DNA of 64,000 nucleotides, from contig NZ_PCPR01000002.1 in the NCBI RefSeq assembly GCF_002979775.1, forward strand, positions 124,001 through 188,000, in the 5' to 3' direction. Positions 53,822 through 63,186 of the stretch are shown in pieces. The notes under the pieces are model-generated. The model was given only the letters and a program-made list of their open reading frames with translations, did not search any database and was not told where the DNA came from. A program made the position numbers and the translations under genes. This DNA comes from Arthrobacter sp. MYb23 (GTDB lineage Bacteria; Actinomycetota; Actinomycetes; Actinomycetales; Micrococcaceae). How positions within the stretch are numbered: the stretch's first letter is position 1; each line of letters starts with the position of its first letter.

Positions 53822-55459
53822 CTAGCGCTTCTGCTTGACGATCTTTTCCTGGTCGACGTCGCCGCCGGAGATCGCTGCGTGCTCCTCGTGGCCAGCGCCA
53901 ACCAAGTGGTTGTCGCCTTCGCCGAAGAAGCCCTTCTTGAAGGAAACAATGGCTTCCTTCAAAGCTGCAGCGGTGTCGTCATCCAGGACGTTGGTCTGAG
54001 CCAGCGTGGTCAGGATGGAGGACTTGTGCGTGAGGTGCTCGAGGAACTCGGACTCGAAGCGGCTGATGTCCTCAACCGGAACGTCGTCCAGGTAACCGTT
54101 GGTGCCGGCCCAAATGGAAACAACCTGGTTCTCAACGGGGAACGGTGAGTACTGGCCCTGCTTCAGCAGTTCCATCAGGCGTGCACCACGGGTCAGCTGC
54201 TGACGTGATGCAGCATCGAGGTCAGAGGCGAACATGGCGAATGCCTGCATGTCGCGGTACTGAGCCAAGTCCAGCTTCAAGGTACCGGAGACCTTCTTCA
54301 TGGACTTGACCTGTGCAGCGCCACCAACGCGGGAGACGGACACACCAACGTCAACAGCGGGACGCTGGTTGGCGTTGAAGAGATCCGACTGGAGGAAGAT
54401 CTGACCATCGGTAATGGAGATCACGTTGGTGGGGATGTATGCGGAGACGTCGTTTGCCTTGGTTTCGACGATCGGAAGACCGGTCATCGAACCAGCACCG
54501 AGCTCGTCGGAGAGCTTGGCACAACGCTCCAGCAGGCGGGAGTGCAAGTAGAAAACGTCACCCGGGTATGCTTCGCGTCCCGGCGGACGACGCAGCAGCA
54601 GGGAAACGGCGCGGTAGGCTTCGGCCTGCTTGGACAGGTCATCGAAGATCACCAGAACGTGCTTGCCGCCGTACATCCAGTGCTGGCCGATGGCCGAGCC
54701 TGCATACGGTGCCAAGTACTTGAAGCCAGCGGGGTCAGATGCCGGGGACGCCACGATGGTGGTGTACTCCAGTGCGCCGTGGTCCTCGAGGGTCTGGCGG
54801 ACGGCTGCAATGGTGGAAGCCTTCTGGCCAACACCAACGTAGACGCAGCGAACCTGCTTGGTGACATCTCCCGAAGCCCAGTTGGCCTTCTGGTTGATGA
54901 TGGTGTCCACAGCGATGGCGGTCTTGCCGGTCTGGCGGTCACCGATGATCAGCTGACGCTGGCCACGGCCGATCGGGATCATGGCGTCGATAGCCTTGAG
55001 GCCGGTCTGCATCGGTTCGTGAACCGACTTGCGTTCGGTAACGCCCGGAGCCTGAAGTTCCAGTGCACGGGTGGCTTCGGCCTTGATCTCGCCGAGGTCA
55101 TCGATGGGCTGGCCCAGGGGGTCGACGACGCGACCCAGGAAGGCGTCGCCAACCGGAACGGACAGGATCTCACCGGTACGGTGAACTTCCTGGCCTTCTT
55201 CAATACCGGTGAAGTCACCGAGGATAATGACACCGATCTCGCGGACGTCAAGGTTCTGGGCCAGGCCCAGCGTGCCATCTTCGAAGCGAAGCAGCTCGTT
55301 CGCCATGACCGAGGGAAGACCCTCAACACGGGCGATGCCGTCACTTGCGGTGGTCACACGACCAACCTCTACGCGCTCTGCGTTACCGGGTTCGTAGGAC
55401 GCCGCGAACTCGTTCAACGCATTACGGACGTCGTCGGCGTTGATGGTCAATTCGGCCAT
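53822..55459 (-). CDS. atpA: ATP synthase subunit alpha
   Basis: 545 residues from the ATG at 55459, the start that gives the usual MAELTIN beginning; the 11 residues upstream look like leader. [15 protein letters not shown] is the P loop, and [17 protein letters not shown] and [27 protein letters not shown] are core motifs. It binds nucleotide non-catalytically and alternates with beta in F1. Confidence 0.97.
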   Translation of the reverse strand: MAELTINADDVRNALNEFAASYEPGNAERVEVGRVTTASDGIARVEGLPSVMANELLRFEDGTLGLAQNLDVREIGVIILGDFTGIEEGQEVHRTGEILSVPVGDAFLGRVVDPLGQPIDDLGEIKAEATRALELQAPGVTERKSVHEPMQTGLKAIDAMIPIGRGQRQLIIGDRQTGKTAIAVDTIINQKANWASGDVTKQVRCVYVGVGQKASTIAAVRQTLEDHGALEYTTIVASPASDPAGFKYLAPYAGSAIGQHWMYGGKHVLVIFDDLSKQAEAYRAVSLLLRRPPGREAYPGDVFYLHSRLLERCAKLSDELGAGSMTGLPIVETKANDVSAYIPTNVISITDGQIFLQSDLFNANQRPAVDVGVSVSRVGGAAQVKSMKKVSGTLKLDLAQYRDMQAFAMFASDLDAASRQQLTRGARLMELLKQGQYSPFPVENQVVSIWAGTNGYLDDVPVEDISRFESEFLEHLTHKSSILTTLAQTNVLDDDTAAALKEAIVSFKKGFFGEGDNHLVGAGHEEHAAISGGDVDQEKIVKQKR

Positions 55460-55544
55460 CTGCAGTCCCTGCTCTCCTGTTTTCGTGATCATCGTTGCTC
55501 ACGATGACCGGGTTTTATATCAGTTAAGTTGTGCTTAGTCTTCG

Positions 55545-56372
55545 CTAGCCAGCGAGCTGGCGGCGGAGTTCGGTCAGGCGGGCGATAACCGAAGCGTCAA
55601 GCACTTCGTCACCTACCTGGACCCTGATTCCACCGATCAGTGCAGGGTCAACATTGACGTTGACCTTCAGTTCGCGGCCGTACAGGGCATCCAGCCCGGC
55701 CTGCAGACGACTGGCCTGCGTTTCCGTCAACGGACGGGTAACGCTGACAGTTGCAATCCAGCGCTGCTGACGCTTGGCTGCAAGCTTGGCGAATGAATCG
55801 ACGAGCTTGCTCGGCTTGACACCGCGCGGCTGCGTAACTGCCTGGCTGATGAGAACTTTTGCTTCCTCGCTGCTGCCAGGAACAAGTTTCTCAGCCAGTG
55901 CAATCTTCGCCGCGGGAGATGCCTGCGGCTCAGACAGAGCACGTTGTACTTCGTGGCTGGAGGCGACGGTCTGGTTGAAGGCAAACAGATCGTTTTCCAG
56001 CTCTTCCAGCCCCGTGATACCGGAGGCAGAAACGGCCGACTTGTTTTCAGCTACGGCAATGACAACCGTGGCGGCAAGCGTCTCGAGTGCATCGCCGATA
56101 TCGCGTGCCGATGCCCAGCGCGAGCTGGCCAATCCGCCTGCAATTTCAGCAGCATCAGCGGAGACTTTTCCGCCAACCAGCTGCTTGACCAGCGCCGACT
56201 TCTCGTCACCGGAACGGGACGGGTCAGTCAGGGCGCGGCGCAAGCCAGCCGAGCTGTCCACCGTTCCCAGGATTCCGAAGAGGTCCTTAGCCAACTGCAG
56301 CGAGGCGAAGGGAAGCTTGGCTTCCAACTGCGCCAGCGCTGTGGTCAGCGATTCGCTCGATATTCCTGCCAT
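55545..56372 (-). CDS. atpH: ATP synthase subunit delta
   Basis: 275 residues, longer than the 180 residues common outside actinobacteria but normal inside this phylum. The C-terminal region has the delta signature (YGRELKVNVNVDPALIGGIRVQVGDEVLDASV). It joins the peripheral stalk to the top of F1. The ATG and the atpF stop share base 56372. Confidence 0.95.
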   Translation of the reverse strand: MAGISSESLTTALAQLEAKLPFASLQLAKDLFGILGTVDSSAGLRRALTDPSRSGDEKSALVKQLVGGKVSADAAEIAGGLASSRWASARDIGDALETLAATVVIAVAENKSAVSASGITGLEELENDLFAFNQTVASSHEVQRALSEPQASPAAKIALAEKLVPGSSEEAKVLISQAVTQPRGVKPSKLVDSFAKLAAKRQQRWIATVSVTRPLTETQASRLQAGLDALYGRELKVNVNVDPALIGGIRVQVGDEVLDASVIARLTELRRQLAG

Positions 56373-56929
56373 TACTTAGCTGCACCTGCGCTCTGGGTCT
56401 CCAGATCTGCCAGGAAACGGTCCACTACGCGTGCGGCGCGCTGGTCGTCGGTGAGTGCTTCCCCAACGATGCGGCCTGCCAGCGTGGTAGCCAAGGTGCC
56501 AACCTCGGAACGAAGCGAGACAACAGCTGCCTGGCGCTCCGATTCGATGGCAGCGTGTGCCTGCTCGGTGATGCGTGCAGACTCTGCTGCAGCCTTTGCC
56601 TTCAGGTCCGCGAGGATCTGAGCGCCTTCGGCGCGTGCTTCTTCGCGGATGCGGTTGGCTTCGGCACGGGCATCGGTGAGCTGCTGCTTGTACTCTTCAA
56701 GAGCTGCAGAAGCTTCTGCCTGGGCCGCTTCGGCCTTTGCAATGCCACCTTCAATTGCTTCGGCGCGCTCTGCGAACGTCTTCTCGAACATCGGGACAAC
56801 AAACTTGACCACGATGTACATGAGGACCGCAAAGCCGACGAGGACTACGCCCATTTCCCAGACGTTGGGAACGAGCGGGTTGCTCTTCGCTTCGCCTTCA
56901 GTGGCGGCTGAGATGATCAGCTGATTCAT
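56372..56929 (-). CDS. atpF: ATP synthase subunit b
   Basis: 185 residues. One N-terminal membrane helix (about 24-48) is followed by a long charged alpha-helical stalk rich in Ala, Glu, Arg and Lys (about 55-165). It forms the peripheral stalk as a dimer. It lies between atpE and atpH, the standard order. Confidence 0.95.
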   Translation of the reverse strand: MNQLIISAATEGEAKSNPLVPNVWEMGVVLVGFAVLMYIVVKFVVPMFEKTFAERAEAIEGGIAKAEAAQAEASAALEEYKQQLTDARAEANRIREEARAEGAQILADLKAKAAAESARITEQAHAAIESERQAAVVSLRSEVGTLATTLAGRIVGEALTDDQRAARVVDRFLADLETQSAGAAK

Positions 56930-56980
56930 ATTTCACCCGTCCTATCTACTCGTGCGTCGAATTCGCTTGGGTTCTTATTA

Positions 56981-57199
56981 TTAGGAAAGAACGAAAGCGA
57001 AGACGAGGCCGAGGATGGCAAGAGCTTCAGTCAGTGCCAGGCCAAGGAACGCGATCGGCTGCAGCACTCGCTGAGCTTCCGGCTGACGTGCAACACCGTT
57101 GATGTACGCGGCGAACACGAGACCCACACCGATACCACCGCCGATGGCCGAGAGACCGTAGCCGATGAGGTTGAGGGAGCCGTTGATGGTGCCTTCCAT
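56981..57199 (-). CDS. atpE: ATP synthase subunit c
   Basis: 72 residues in two membrane helices joined by the ARQP loop (37-40). Glu58 in [11 protein letters not shown] is the proton-binding carboxylate. It assembles into the rotating c-ring. Two stable hairpins lie between it and atpB on the transcript. Confidence 0.97.
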   Translation of the reverse strand: MEGTINGSLNLIGYGLSAIGGGIGVGLVFAAYINGVARQPEAQRVLQPIAFLGLALTEALAILGLVFAFVLS

Positions 57200-57217
57200 T
57201 TTTTCTTCCTTTCAAGA

Positions 57218-57266
57218 TGCCGCCCGTGCGGCAGGTTGTTTGGGTTGCTTCATCCCCGCGAGGGGA
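57218..57266 (-). other. Two hairpins between atpB and atpE
   Basis: Stem 1 is 57218-57223 with 57228-57233 (6 bp, CCGT loop); stem 2 is 57253-57257 with 57262-57266 (5 bp, GCGA loop). Both lie in the 80-bp gap upstream of atpE, whose product is needed in many copies. They may act on translation or stability rather than stop transcription. Confidence 0.5.
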
Positions 57267-57279
57267 AGTTTTTGGGAGC

Positions 57280-58080
57280 CTAGTGGCTGTCGGCGTGCAG
57301 GGCGCCTTCGATGTAGATCGCGGTCAACAGAGTGAACACGTAAGCCTGCAGGGCCATGATCAGTGCTTCAAGCATGTACATGGCCACGGCGCCTACCAGG
57401 ACCAGTACCGACGCACCCTTGAGCAGGACGTTCTCCTGCATGACAAGGAACTCGATGCCGGAACCGGCGAGCATGACGATCAAGTGACCGGCCAGCATGG
57501 TCGCAAACAGACGGAGGCTGTGCGTGACCGGGCGGACCAGGAAGTTGGAGATGATTTCGATCGGTACCACGATGGGCAGGATGTACCACGGGACGCCGGA
57601 AGGAACGGTGGCGAGCTTGAAGTACCTCAGGCCGTTCTTCTTGATGCCGATGACGATCCAGGTGAAGTACACGATGCCGGCCATGACGTAGGCTCCGCCT
57701 ACGTGCGAGAAGCTCGGAAGCTGGATCACCGGGATGGCGCCGTAGATGTTGTTCACCAGAATGAAGAAGAACAAGCTGAACAGCAGCGGCACGTACTTGA
57801 TAAAGTCCTTGCCGCCGATGATGTCCTTGGCGATGCTGTTACGGACGAAGCCGTAGGCCATCTCGCCTGCGAACTGCAGCTTGCCGGGAACCAGCTGCTG
57901 CTTACGTGCAGCGAGGATGAAGAATGTAGCGATAATGACGACCGAAAGGATCACCAGCAACATCTGCTTGGAGAAGCCATCGTGCGCACCCCAAGGCAGG
58001 ATTGCCGGCAGGTGCATTTCGTCGATTCCGGGTGGGGTGAATGACCCCGAATCCTGGGCGGGGAGCGCAAGCGCGATCAA
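57280..58080 (-). CDS. atpB: ATP synthase subunit a
   Basis: 266 residues with about six membrane helices. VTHSLRLFATMLAGHLIVML (about 183-202) contains the conserved Arg that works against the c-ring Glu, and VFTLLTAIYIEGALH is the last helix. It forms the proton half-channels. It is the first structural gene after the two AtpI-like genes. Confidence 0.96.
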   Translation of the reverse strand: MIALALPAQDSGSFTPPGIDEMHLPAILPWGAHDGFSKQMLLVILSVVIIATFFILAARKQQLVPGKLQFAGEMAYGFVRNSIAKDIIGGKDFIKYVPLLFSLFFFILVNNIYGAIPVIQLPSFSHVGGAYVMAGIVYFTWIVIGIKKNGLRYFKLATVPSGVPWYILPIVVPIEIISNFLVRPVTHSLRLFATMLAGHLIVMLAGSGIEFLVMQENVLLKGASVLVLVGAVAMYMLEALIMALQAYVFTLLTAIYIEGALHADSH

Positions 58081-58161
58081 CGCGTTTCCTCTCTGCTGTG
58101 TCCATCATTGGGCATTGGTTGGAATCCGGATGCGTTGGACGCATCTGCATTCCTTGTGAAA

Positions 58162-58497
58162 TTATTTGGCATTACTGTCCCCGTCCGTGGACGGACCGCT
58201 GTCTGCTTTGCTCTCGCCAGAAGAAGAGCTTTGCCTGGTGAGGCCGTGCATATGGGAAAGATAGAACCCTCCTGCGGCTCCCAGCAGAGCGCCAAGGAGC
58301 ACAATCCAGCGGGTCCCCCACAGATTATCCAGACCCCAGCCTATCAAACTCCAGACAATGATCCCGCCAATGATGTAGCTGAAGACGGCAATGCCGGCGT
58401 TGTATCCGCCGTCGTTTCCGGCTTCTGCAGATTCACCGCGGTTGACAGCTTGCTGAGCATCGACGGCCGGGCGTGAGTAACGCTTACGCGGAGACAT
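58162..58497 (-). CDS. AtpZ/AtpI-like small membrane protein
   Basis: 111 residues from the ATG at 58497. After a hydrophilic N-terminus, VFSYIIGGIIVWSLIGWGLDNLWGTRWIVLLGALLGAAGGFYLSHM forms two helices with the Gly-rich pattern of AtpZ-type proteins. They aid c-ring assembly or magnesium transport. It overlaps the upstream AtpI-like gene by 14 bases. The C-terminus is Ser/Asp-rich. Confidence 0.85.
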   Translation of the reverse strand: MSPRKRYSRPAVDAQQAVNRGESAEAGNDGGYNAGIAVFSYIIGGIIVWSLIGWGLDNLWGTRWIVLLGALLGAAGGFYLSHMHGLTRQSSSSGESKADSGPSTDGDSNAK

Positions 58498-58975
58498 CCG
58501 GGCCACCCTTCTGCTCATCAGGATCGTTGTAGATCTGCAGGCGGGCCTTGCTGAAGGCGTAGATTTCGGCGGCTTGCCAGAAGACAACCGTGACCACGGC
58601 GCCAATGAGGAACCACCGGCCGTGGAGCCATTCCGGAGCGCCGAGCACAAACAGCACAACGGCAAACCCGACCACCTTGATGAAATATGTTGCAACAAAG
58701 ATGCCGACTGCGCCGGAGGGGTTGTTACGGCCAACGAAGTGACCGATCAGAAGGCTGATACCAAAGAAGAGCATGACCAGCACGGCACCGAACGCTGCTG
58801 AAAGCGCGCCCAGCCCGCCGTTCATGAAGGCCGCAATCACGCAAGTGATGGCAGTGGCTGCCACTGCTGCTGCGGCGCTGATAAGAAGCAGCCGGAGCCA
58901 CAACGAGGTCGGTTTACCAACGGATCCAACACCACGTTTACCGGACGGGCGTCCGGTTTCGGCGTTGGATGTCAT
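58484..58975 (-). CDS. atpI: AtpI-like membrane protein, first gene of the atp operon
   Basis: 163 residues with four membrane segments and a hydrophilic tail. Size and position before atpB match the i gene, although the sequence is only generally similar. The product may help insert the c-ring. The promoter of the atp operon should lie in the 119 bp between this start and the WecA-like stop at 59095. Confidence 0.78.
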   Translation of the reverse strand: MTSNAETGRPSGKRGVGSVGKPTSLWLRLLLISAAAAVAATAITCVIAAFMNGGLGALSAAFGAVLVMLFFGISLLIGHFVGRNNPSGAVGIFVATYFIKVVGFAVVLFVLGAPEWLHGRWFLIGAVVTVVFWQAAEIYAFSKARLQIYNDPDEQKGGPDVSA

Positions 58976-59094
58976 GGGGATACCAATCCTCGTGGCACAG
59001 GTGCCATATTCTCAAAGTGGGGTTACGGGCGAGTGACTGTCCGCAGAAAGAATTCTACATGAGATAGAACTGTGACCATAACCGGCCGTCACAA

Positions 59095-60207
59095 CTACTC
59101 CCCCGGCCGCGTCGAGTTCCGGGTGAAGTAAGGCCACGCCGTTACGGCAGCCATGACAAGCGCTGCCGCTATGAGGACAATGAGCACCACTTGCCAGGGG
59201 AACACCGCAAAGGCAACGCCGCCAAAGGCGAGAATGCACGTCCAAACGTAAAGCATGACGACGGCGCTGCGGTGCGAGTATCCAAGGTCCACCAACTTGT
59301 GGTGGAGGTGCCCGCGGTCAGCGGACCAGGGCGACTGACCCCTGGCTGTTCTTCGCACAACGGCCATCCCCAAATCAAGCAGGGGAAGAGACAACACGGC
59401 GAAGGGCAGCAGGATGGGGACGATGGTGGGAATACCGTTGGCGCGGTCGTAGAGGCCGGAGCCGATCTGCCCCGTTGCCACCACACCGGCGGAAGCCATG
59501 AGCAAACCAATAAGCATGGCCCCCGAGTCGCCCATGAAGATCTTGGCCGGGAACCAATTGTGCGGCAGGAACCCGATGCAACTGCCCACGAGGATCGCCA
59601 TCAAGAGAGTTGCGAGGTCTGAGTTGTCGGTGGACGGGTTGTTCCGGTGAACCCAGTACGCCGTGAGGAAGAAGGCTCCACCACCAATGATGGCGACTCC
59701 CGCCGCCAACCCGTCCAGTCCATCAATGAAGTTGACCGCATTCATGGTGGTGACAATGAGCCCGGCGGTCAGAACAATCTGGACGACTTCGGACTCAAGA
59801 AAAATCGGTTCCGGGATGAAGGGCACAACAGACATCCGCACACCCCAGATGGCCACTATGAAGGCAGCAGCGGCCTGGCCCAGCAGCTTGATCCACCAGC
59901 GGATATCGAGGATGTCGTCTGCGACCCCCACAGCGACGATCACCACGGCACCGGCCAGAATCCCCCAAGGGGCGTCGTTGTGCCTGAAGATGTCCTTGAC
60001 GAAGAAGGAATTGCTCGCCACCACCAACGCGGCAAAGAAGCCCACAAAGATGCCCAGTCCGCCAAGCTTGGAGATCAGGGCCGAGTGCATGTCACGGCTG
60101 CGGATGGGCTGGTATAAGCGCAGCTTGTTTCCCACCACGCGGGCGCCCCACGTCCCGGCGTACGCCACAACGGCCGCAGTGAGGGCCATCAGCATGTACA
60201 TGATCAT
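59095..60207 (-). CDS. WecA/MraY-type undecaprenyl-phosphate sugar-1-phosphate transferase
   Basis: 370 residues from the ATG at 60207; a GTG at 60234 would add nine residues without a ribosome site. About eleven membrane helices. AVNFIDGLDGLAAGVAIIGG and FMGDSGAMLIGLLMA carry the catalytic Asp residues, and the C-terminal RGHLHHKLVDLGYSHR is the H-rich WecA motif. It transfers a sugar phosphate (often GlcNAc-1-phosphate) to the lipid carrier, starting a cell-wall glycan. The GT2 and WecG/TagA genes nearby could continue it. Confidence 0.92.
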   Translation of the reverse strand: MIMYMLMALTAAVVAYAGTWGARVVGNKLRLYQPIRSRDMHSALISKLGGLGIFVGFFAALVVASNSFFVKDIFRHNDAPWGILAGAVVIVAVGVADDILDIRWWIKLLGQAAAAFIVAIWGVRMSVVPFIPEPIFLESEVVQIVLTAGLIVTTMNAVNFIDGLDGLAAGVAIIGGGAFFLTAYWVHRNNPSTDNSDLATLLMAILVGSCIGFLPHNWFPAKIFMGDSGAMLIGLLMASAGVVATGQIGSGLYDRANGIPTIVPILLPFAVLSLPLLDLGMAVVRRTARGQSPWSADRGHLHHKLVDLGYSHRSAVVMLYVWTCILAFGGVAFAVFPWQVVLIVLIAAALVMAAVTAWPYFTRNSTRPGE

Positions 60208-60487
60208 GACGCGGCCCCGGAGAGCAGCCTGCACACCAAACGGTTGGATTGGACCACCGAATGCAGCCGACGGGATCGAATGCCGTCGACTTGTGGGCAG
60301 CTCAAGGTGTGGAAATCTGTCTTTGGATAAATGGAACTACTCCGTCGCCATGCCTGCACCGGCTGTGCCGAATGTTGCGGGATTTCTGTGGACTCTAGTC
60401 ACGATACTAATGCCAATGGCCGTGACCCCCCTGTGACGCAGCCGCCAAGCCCCAGCGTGTTTGGCTGGGATTCAAGCAGCGTAACTG

Positions 60488-61444
60488 CTACCTGACAGGC
60501 TCTTGGACGTTACGCAGCGCGTAGATCCCGTTCAGTACCTGAGCGTTGGATCGCGGGGCTTTCAGGCTGTGGCGCAGACCCTTGAGCAGCCCCGCCAAGA
60601 GTACTTTGCGGTTCGGCGAGGCGGCAATCGTGCGGGTCCAGTTGCGCAGTGATGCGCCTGTAAACAAGATCTTTTCCCACGGCGCCAATGCGTTCGAGCG
60701 GGTGTAAACCCAGAGCTTGTTTCGCACTTCGTAGTAGAAGCGCGGGCCCGGATCCGCTCCGGCGTCGCCAAAGACCTTCGTGTGGTGATTGGCCACCGAC
60801 GCATTGGTAGTCAGGGCGGTCCCCCGACGGGAAATCCTGGCGGTGTACTCCAAATCGTCGTTCCAGATGAAGTAGTCCGCAATGGGGAGGCCGTGTTGTC
60901 TGATTTCCTCGGCGCGAATCAGCACCGACACGAACGAAGCACTCCTGATTTGAGTTGCACCCAGCCGGGCAGCAGCGATGCGCTGGTTCTCACTGGCTCC
61001 CATCCGCGGCCGCATACGGTTCATCGGGTGGTCGCGGCCATCAGTCCACACCACACGGCTCGCGATGAACGCCGGGGCGTCCCCGGTTTCGGTGAGGTAG
61101 GACTCGGAGGCATCCAACGCTTCGCGCAGGGCATTCGGCTGCGGTTCCGTGTCATCGTCCATGATCCACACGTGGTCCGCCCCGTGGTCGAGTACGGCCC
61201 GTTCCATGCCGACGACGAAACCGCCGGCACCGCCCACGTTGGTGTTCAATGTGACCACATCAGTGGTCATCGGACTTTGATACTGCTGGAGGAATTCCGC
61301 GGTTCCATCGGTGGAGGCGTTATCCACGATGACGACGGCGTCAGGTACCTGGGTACCTGAGGCAATGCCGTCCAGAGTGGTCTGGAGGAGTTCACGCCGG
61401 TTATATGTCACTACAACAGCGACCACGACAGGGTGGGAGGTCAT
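60488..61444 (-). CDS. Glycosyltransferase family 2
   Basis: 318 residues. AVVVTYNRRELLQTTLDGI starts the GT-A fold, VDNASTDGTAEFL follows, and VWIMDDDTEPQPNAL holds the DDD metal site near residue 93-95. Features near the C-terminus (YEVRNKLWVYTRSNAL) resemble rhamnosyl or galactofuranosyl transferases such as GlfT. It would act on the cytoplasmic face using a nucleotide sugar. It directly follows the WecG/TagA gene with no gap. Confidence 0.87.
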   Translation of the reverse strand: MTSHPVVVAVVVTYNRRELLQTTLDGIASGTQVPDAVVIVDNASTDGTAEFLQQYQSPMTTDVVTLNTNVGGAGGFVVGMERAVLDHGADHVWIMDDDTEPQPNALREALDASESYLTETGDAPAFIASRVVWTDGRDHPMNRMRPRMGASENQRIAAARLGATQIRSASFVSVLIRAEEIRQHGLPIADYFIWNDDLEYTARISRRGTALTTNASVANHHTKVFGDAGADPGPRFYYEVRNKLWVYTRSNALAPWEKILFTGASLRNWTRTIAASPNRKVLLAGLLKGLRHSLKAPRSNAQVLNGIYALRNVQEPVR

Positions 61445-62230
61445 TTACTTGCCTTTGGTCTTGGATAGTTGGAATCGGCGCCCGATCAGCAGGCTTGCCA
61501 GCTTCCAAGGTTCAACGAAAACTCTGTAGGCCACGCGGCCCGGGTGGAGGACCAACCGCCAGGCCCACTCGAGTCCCAGGCGCCCGAGCCAGCGCGGCGC
61601 CAGCTTTTGGATCCCCGCAACCTGCTCAATGGCACCGCCGACGGCGCAATAAACGGCAGGTGGCAGATCTGCGAGCCTGCGGTGAAGCACCGTCTCCTGA
61701 AGCGGCATACCCAGTCCCAACAGGACCACTTGCGGACGGAACTCCGTCAGCCAGTTCACCACCGCGTCTTCCAGGGTGCTGTCCCACCCCTCACCGGGCA
61801 TCCCGTCCACTGTTGCACCGGGAATAATGGAGCGAAGCCTGGCAACGGCCTTCGTATTAGCAGCCCGTCCGGCGCCGACTACAGCGATACGCTCCAGACC
61901 GTTGACCTTTCCCAGCTCCGGGATCCAATCCATGGAACCGAGCCGGTAGGCCATGGTTCCCTCACCCAGCGTTTGGAGTTGACGCTTGTGCGCGAGCCCC
62001 CAAAGCATGGCAACCGGAGCGCCATCCAGGAGCACGATCGAGCTGTTCCCGTACAAAGAACTGACATCCGGACGGGAGTGAAGAAGCGTGATGCTGTGAA
62101 GATTGTGTCCAAGAACGGTGGCGGTTGCTTCGGCTTTGATGAGACCGCCCATGGCATCAATGACCTCATGGACGCGCATCGGAGTGGCGTCAACGTCAAG
62201 GACGGGGACGCGTTGGCGCTCCGGAATCAT
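61445..62230 (-). CDS. WecG/TagA/CpsF-family glycosyltransferase
   Basis: 261 residues. ATVLGHNLHSITLLH, VVLLDGAPVAMLWGLAH and VVLLGLGMPLQETVLHR near residue 164-180 are the family motifs. Members add ManNAc or another sugar to a lipid-linked acceptor made by WecA-type enzymes, as in teichoic-acid linkage units. It overlaps the tsaC stop as ATGA and abuts the GT2 gene, so translation, tRNA modification and envelope glycans share one transcript. Confidence 0.9.
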   Translation of the reverse strand: MIPERQRVPVLDVDATPMRVHEVIDAMGGLIKAEATATVLGHNLHSITLLHSRPDVSSLYGNSSIVLLDGAPVAMLWGLAHKRQLQTLGEGTMAYRLGSMDWIPELGKVNGLERIAVVGAGRAANTKAVARLRSIIPGATVDGMPGEGWDSTLEDAVVNWLTEFRPQVVLLGLGMPLQETVLHRRLADLPPAVYCAVGGAIEQVAGIQKLAPRWLGRLGLEWAWRLVLHPGRVAYRVFVEPWKLASLLIGRRFQLSKTKGK

Positions 62231-63174
62231 TCGGACTTGGCTTCGCTGGAGGCCTCCGGTTTAACCGTGTCTTGCTTTGAATCCCCGACGACGGCGGCTT
62301 CGGTCACTTCGGCCGGCGCGTCGTCCGCTGGTGTGGCCTCATCGCTGGGACCCACGGCGTCAACGGCAGGCACAGATACATCTTCGGCAACAGCATTTTC
62401 TGTGGCGTCTTCGAGTGCAGCTTCTTCAGCTTGGGTATCGTCAGCTTGGGTATCGTCAGCTTGGGCGTCTTCGGCTGCCGCGTCGTCCGCAGCCGGGGCC
62501 TCTGCAGGAATGGCTTCGCCAACACCGAGGATGGAGGGAACAATTTCACGGAGCCGCTCAAGCTCAATGGCTCCTTGGCGCACCACCCGGAACGGAGTGG
62601 ACGTGGCGTCAACGATCGTCGAGGGCAAGGCAGCGGTCCCCTTGACCGGACGGAAGCCGCCTTCAAGGTAGACCTCAACGGACTCCGCCAATTGAAGTCG
62701 GGCTTCCGACGCCGTCTGAGCCGCCTCCTGGCCCGTCCGGTTGGCGGAAGAAACAGCTAAAGGACCTGTGAGTCCGAGGAGTTCCAAGGCGATCTGGTCA
62801 TCGGGCATCCTGAGGGCCACAGTGCCCTTGGTTTCGCCGAGGTCCCAGTCCAAGGATGGCTGCGCGTGCAGGATCAGTGTCAGACCACCTGGCCAAAAGG
62901 CCTGAGCCAGAGCGCGGGCATCGGCAGGTACGTCGGTGGCAAGTCCGTCCAGGGCATTGACCCGGGGAATCAGGACCGGAGGAGGCATTTGCCGGCTGCG
63001 CCCTTTGGAAGCCAACAACATGGTCACGGCCAACGGAGAGAAGGCATCTGCGGCAATGCCGTAGACGGTGTCCGTTGGCAGCACGACGCACTTCTTCTCG
63101 CTGATGGCGCGTTGGGCATGCTGAAGCCCTTCAGTCCGCTGGTCATCGGAAGTGCAGTTATAGGTTGTGGTCAC
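62227..63174 (-). CDS. tsaC: Threonylcarbamoyl-AMP synthase with acidic C-terminal tail
   Basis: 315 residues. KKCVVLPTDTVYGIAADAF (about 27-45) and the SANRTG motif near residue 141 are Sua5/TsaC signatures. It makes threonylcarbamoyl-AMP for the t6A modification of tRNA. After about residue 215 comes an extra Ala/Asp/Glu/Val-rich tail of some 100 residues with in-frame 15-bp repeats (62426-62470), probably disordered. It follows prmC by 12 bases. Confidence 0.92.
   Translation of the reverse strand: MTTTYNCTSDDQRTEGLQHAQRAISEKKCVVLPTDTVYGIAADAFSPLAVTMLLASKGRSRQMPPPVLIPRVNALDGLATDVPADARALAQAFWPGGLTLILHAQPSLDWDLGETKGTVALRMPDDQIALELLGLTGPLAVSSANRTGQEAAQTASEARLQLAESVEVYLEGGFRPVKGTAALPSTIVDATSTPFRVVRQGAIELERLREIVPSILGVGEAIPAEAPAADDAAAEDAQADDTQADDTQAEEAALEDATENAVAEDVSVPAVDAVGPSDEATPADDAPAEVTEAAVVGDSKQDTVKPEASSEAKSE
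62426..62470 (-). repeat. 15-bp repeats in the tsaC tail
   Basis: Three 15-bp units (62426-62440, 62441-62455, 62456-62470); the first two are identical and the third differs at its end. They encode repeats of Thr/Ala-Gln-Ala-Asp-Asp in frame. Confidence 0.8.
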
Positions 63175-63186
63175 AGCGCTATTCTT

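Noticed and set aside
54542-55507. 321-codon open frame antisense to atpA
   Set aside because: Shadow of atpA for the same reason. The translation is rich in Gly, Val and Asp without any motif.
61469-62671. 400-codon open frame antisense to tsaC and the WecG/TagA gene
   Set aside because: It spans the join of two certain genes, and its Ser/Ala-rich end mirrors the tsaC repeat tail.
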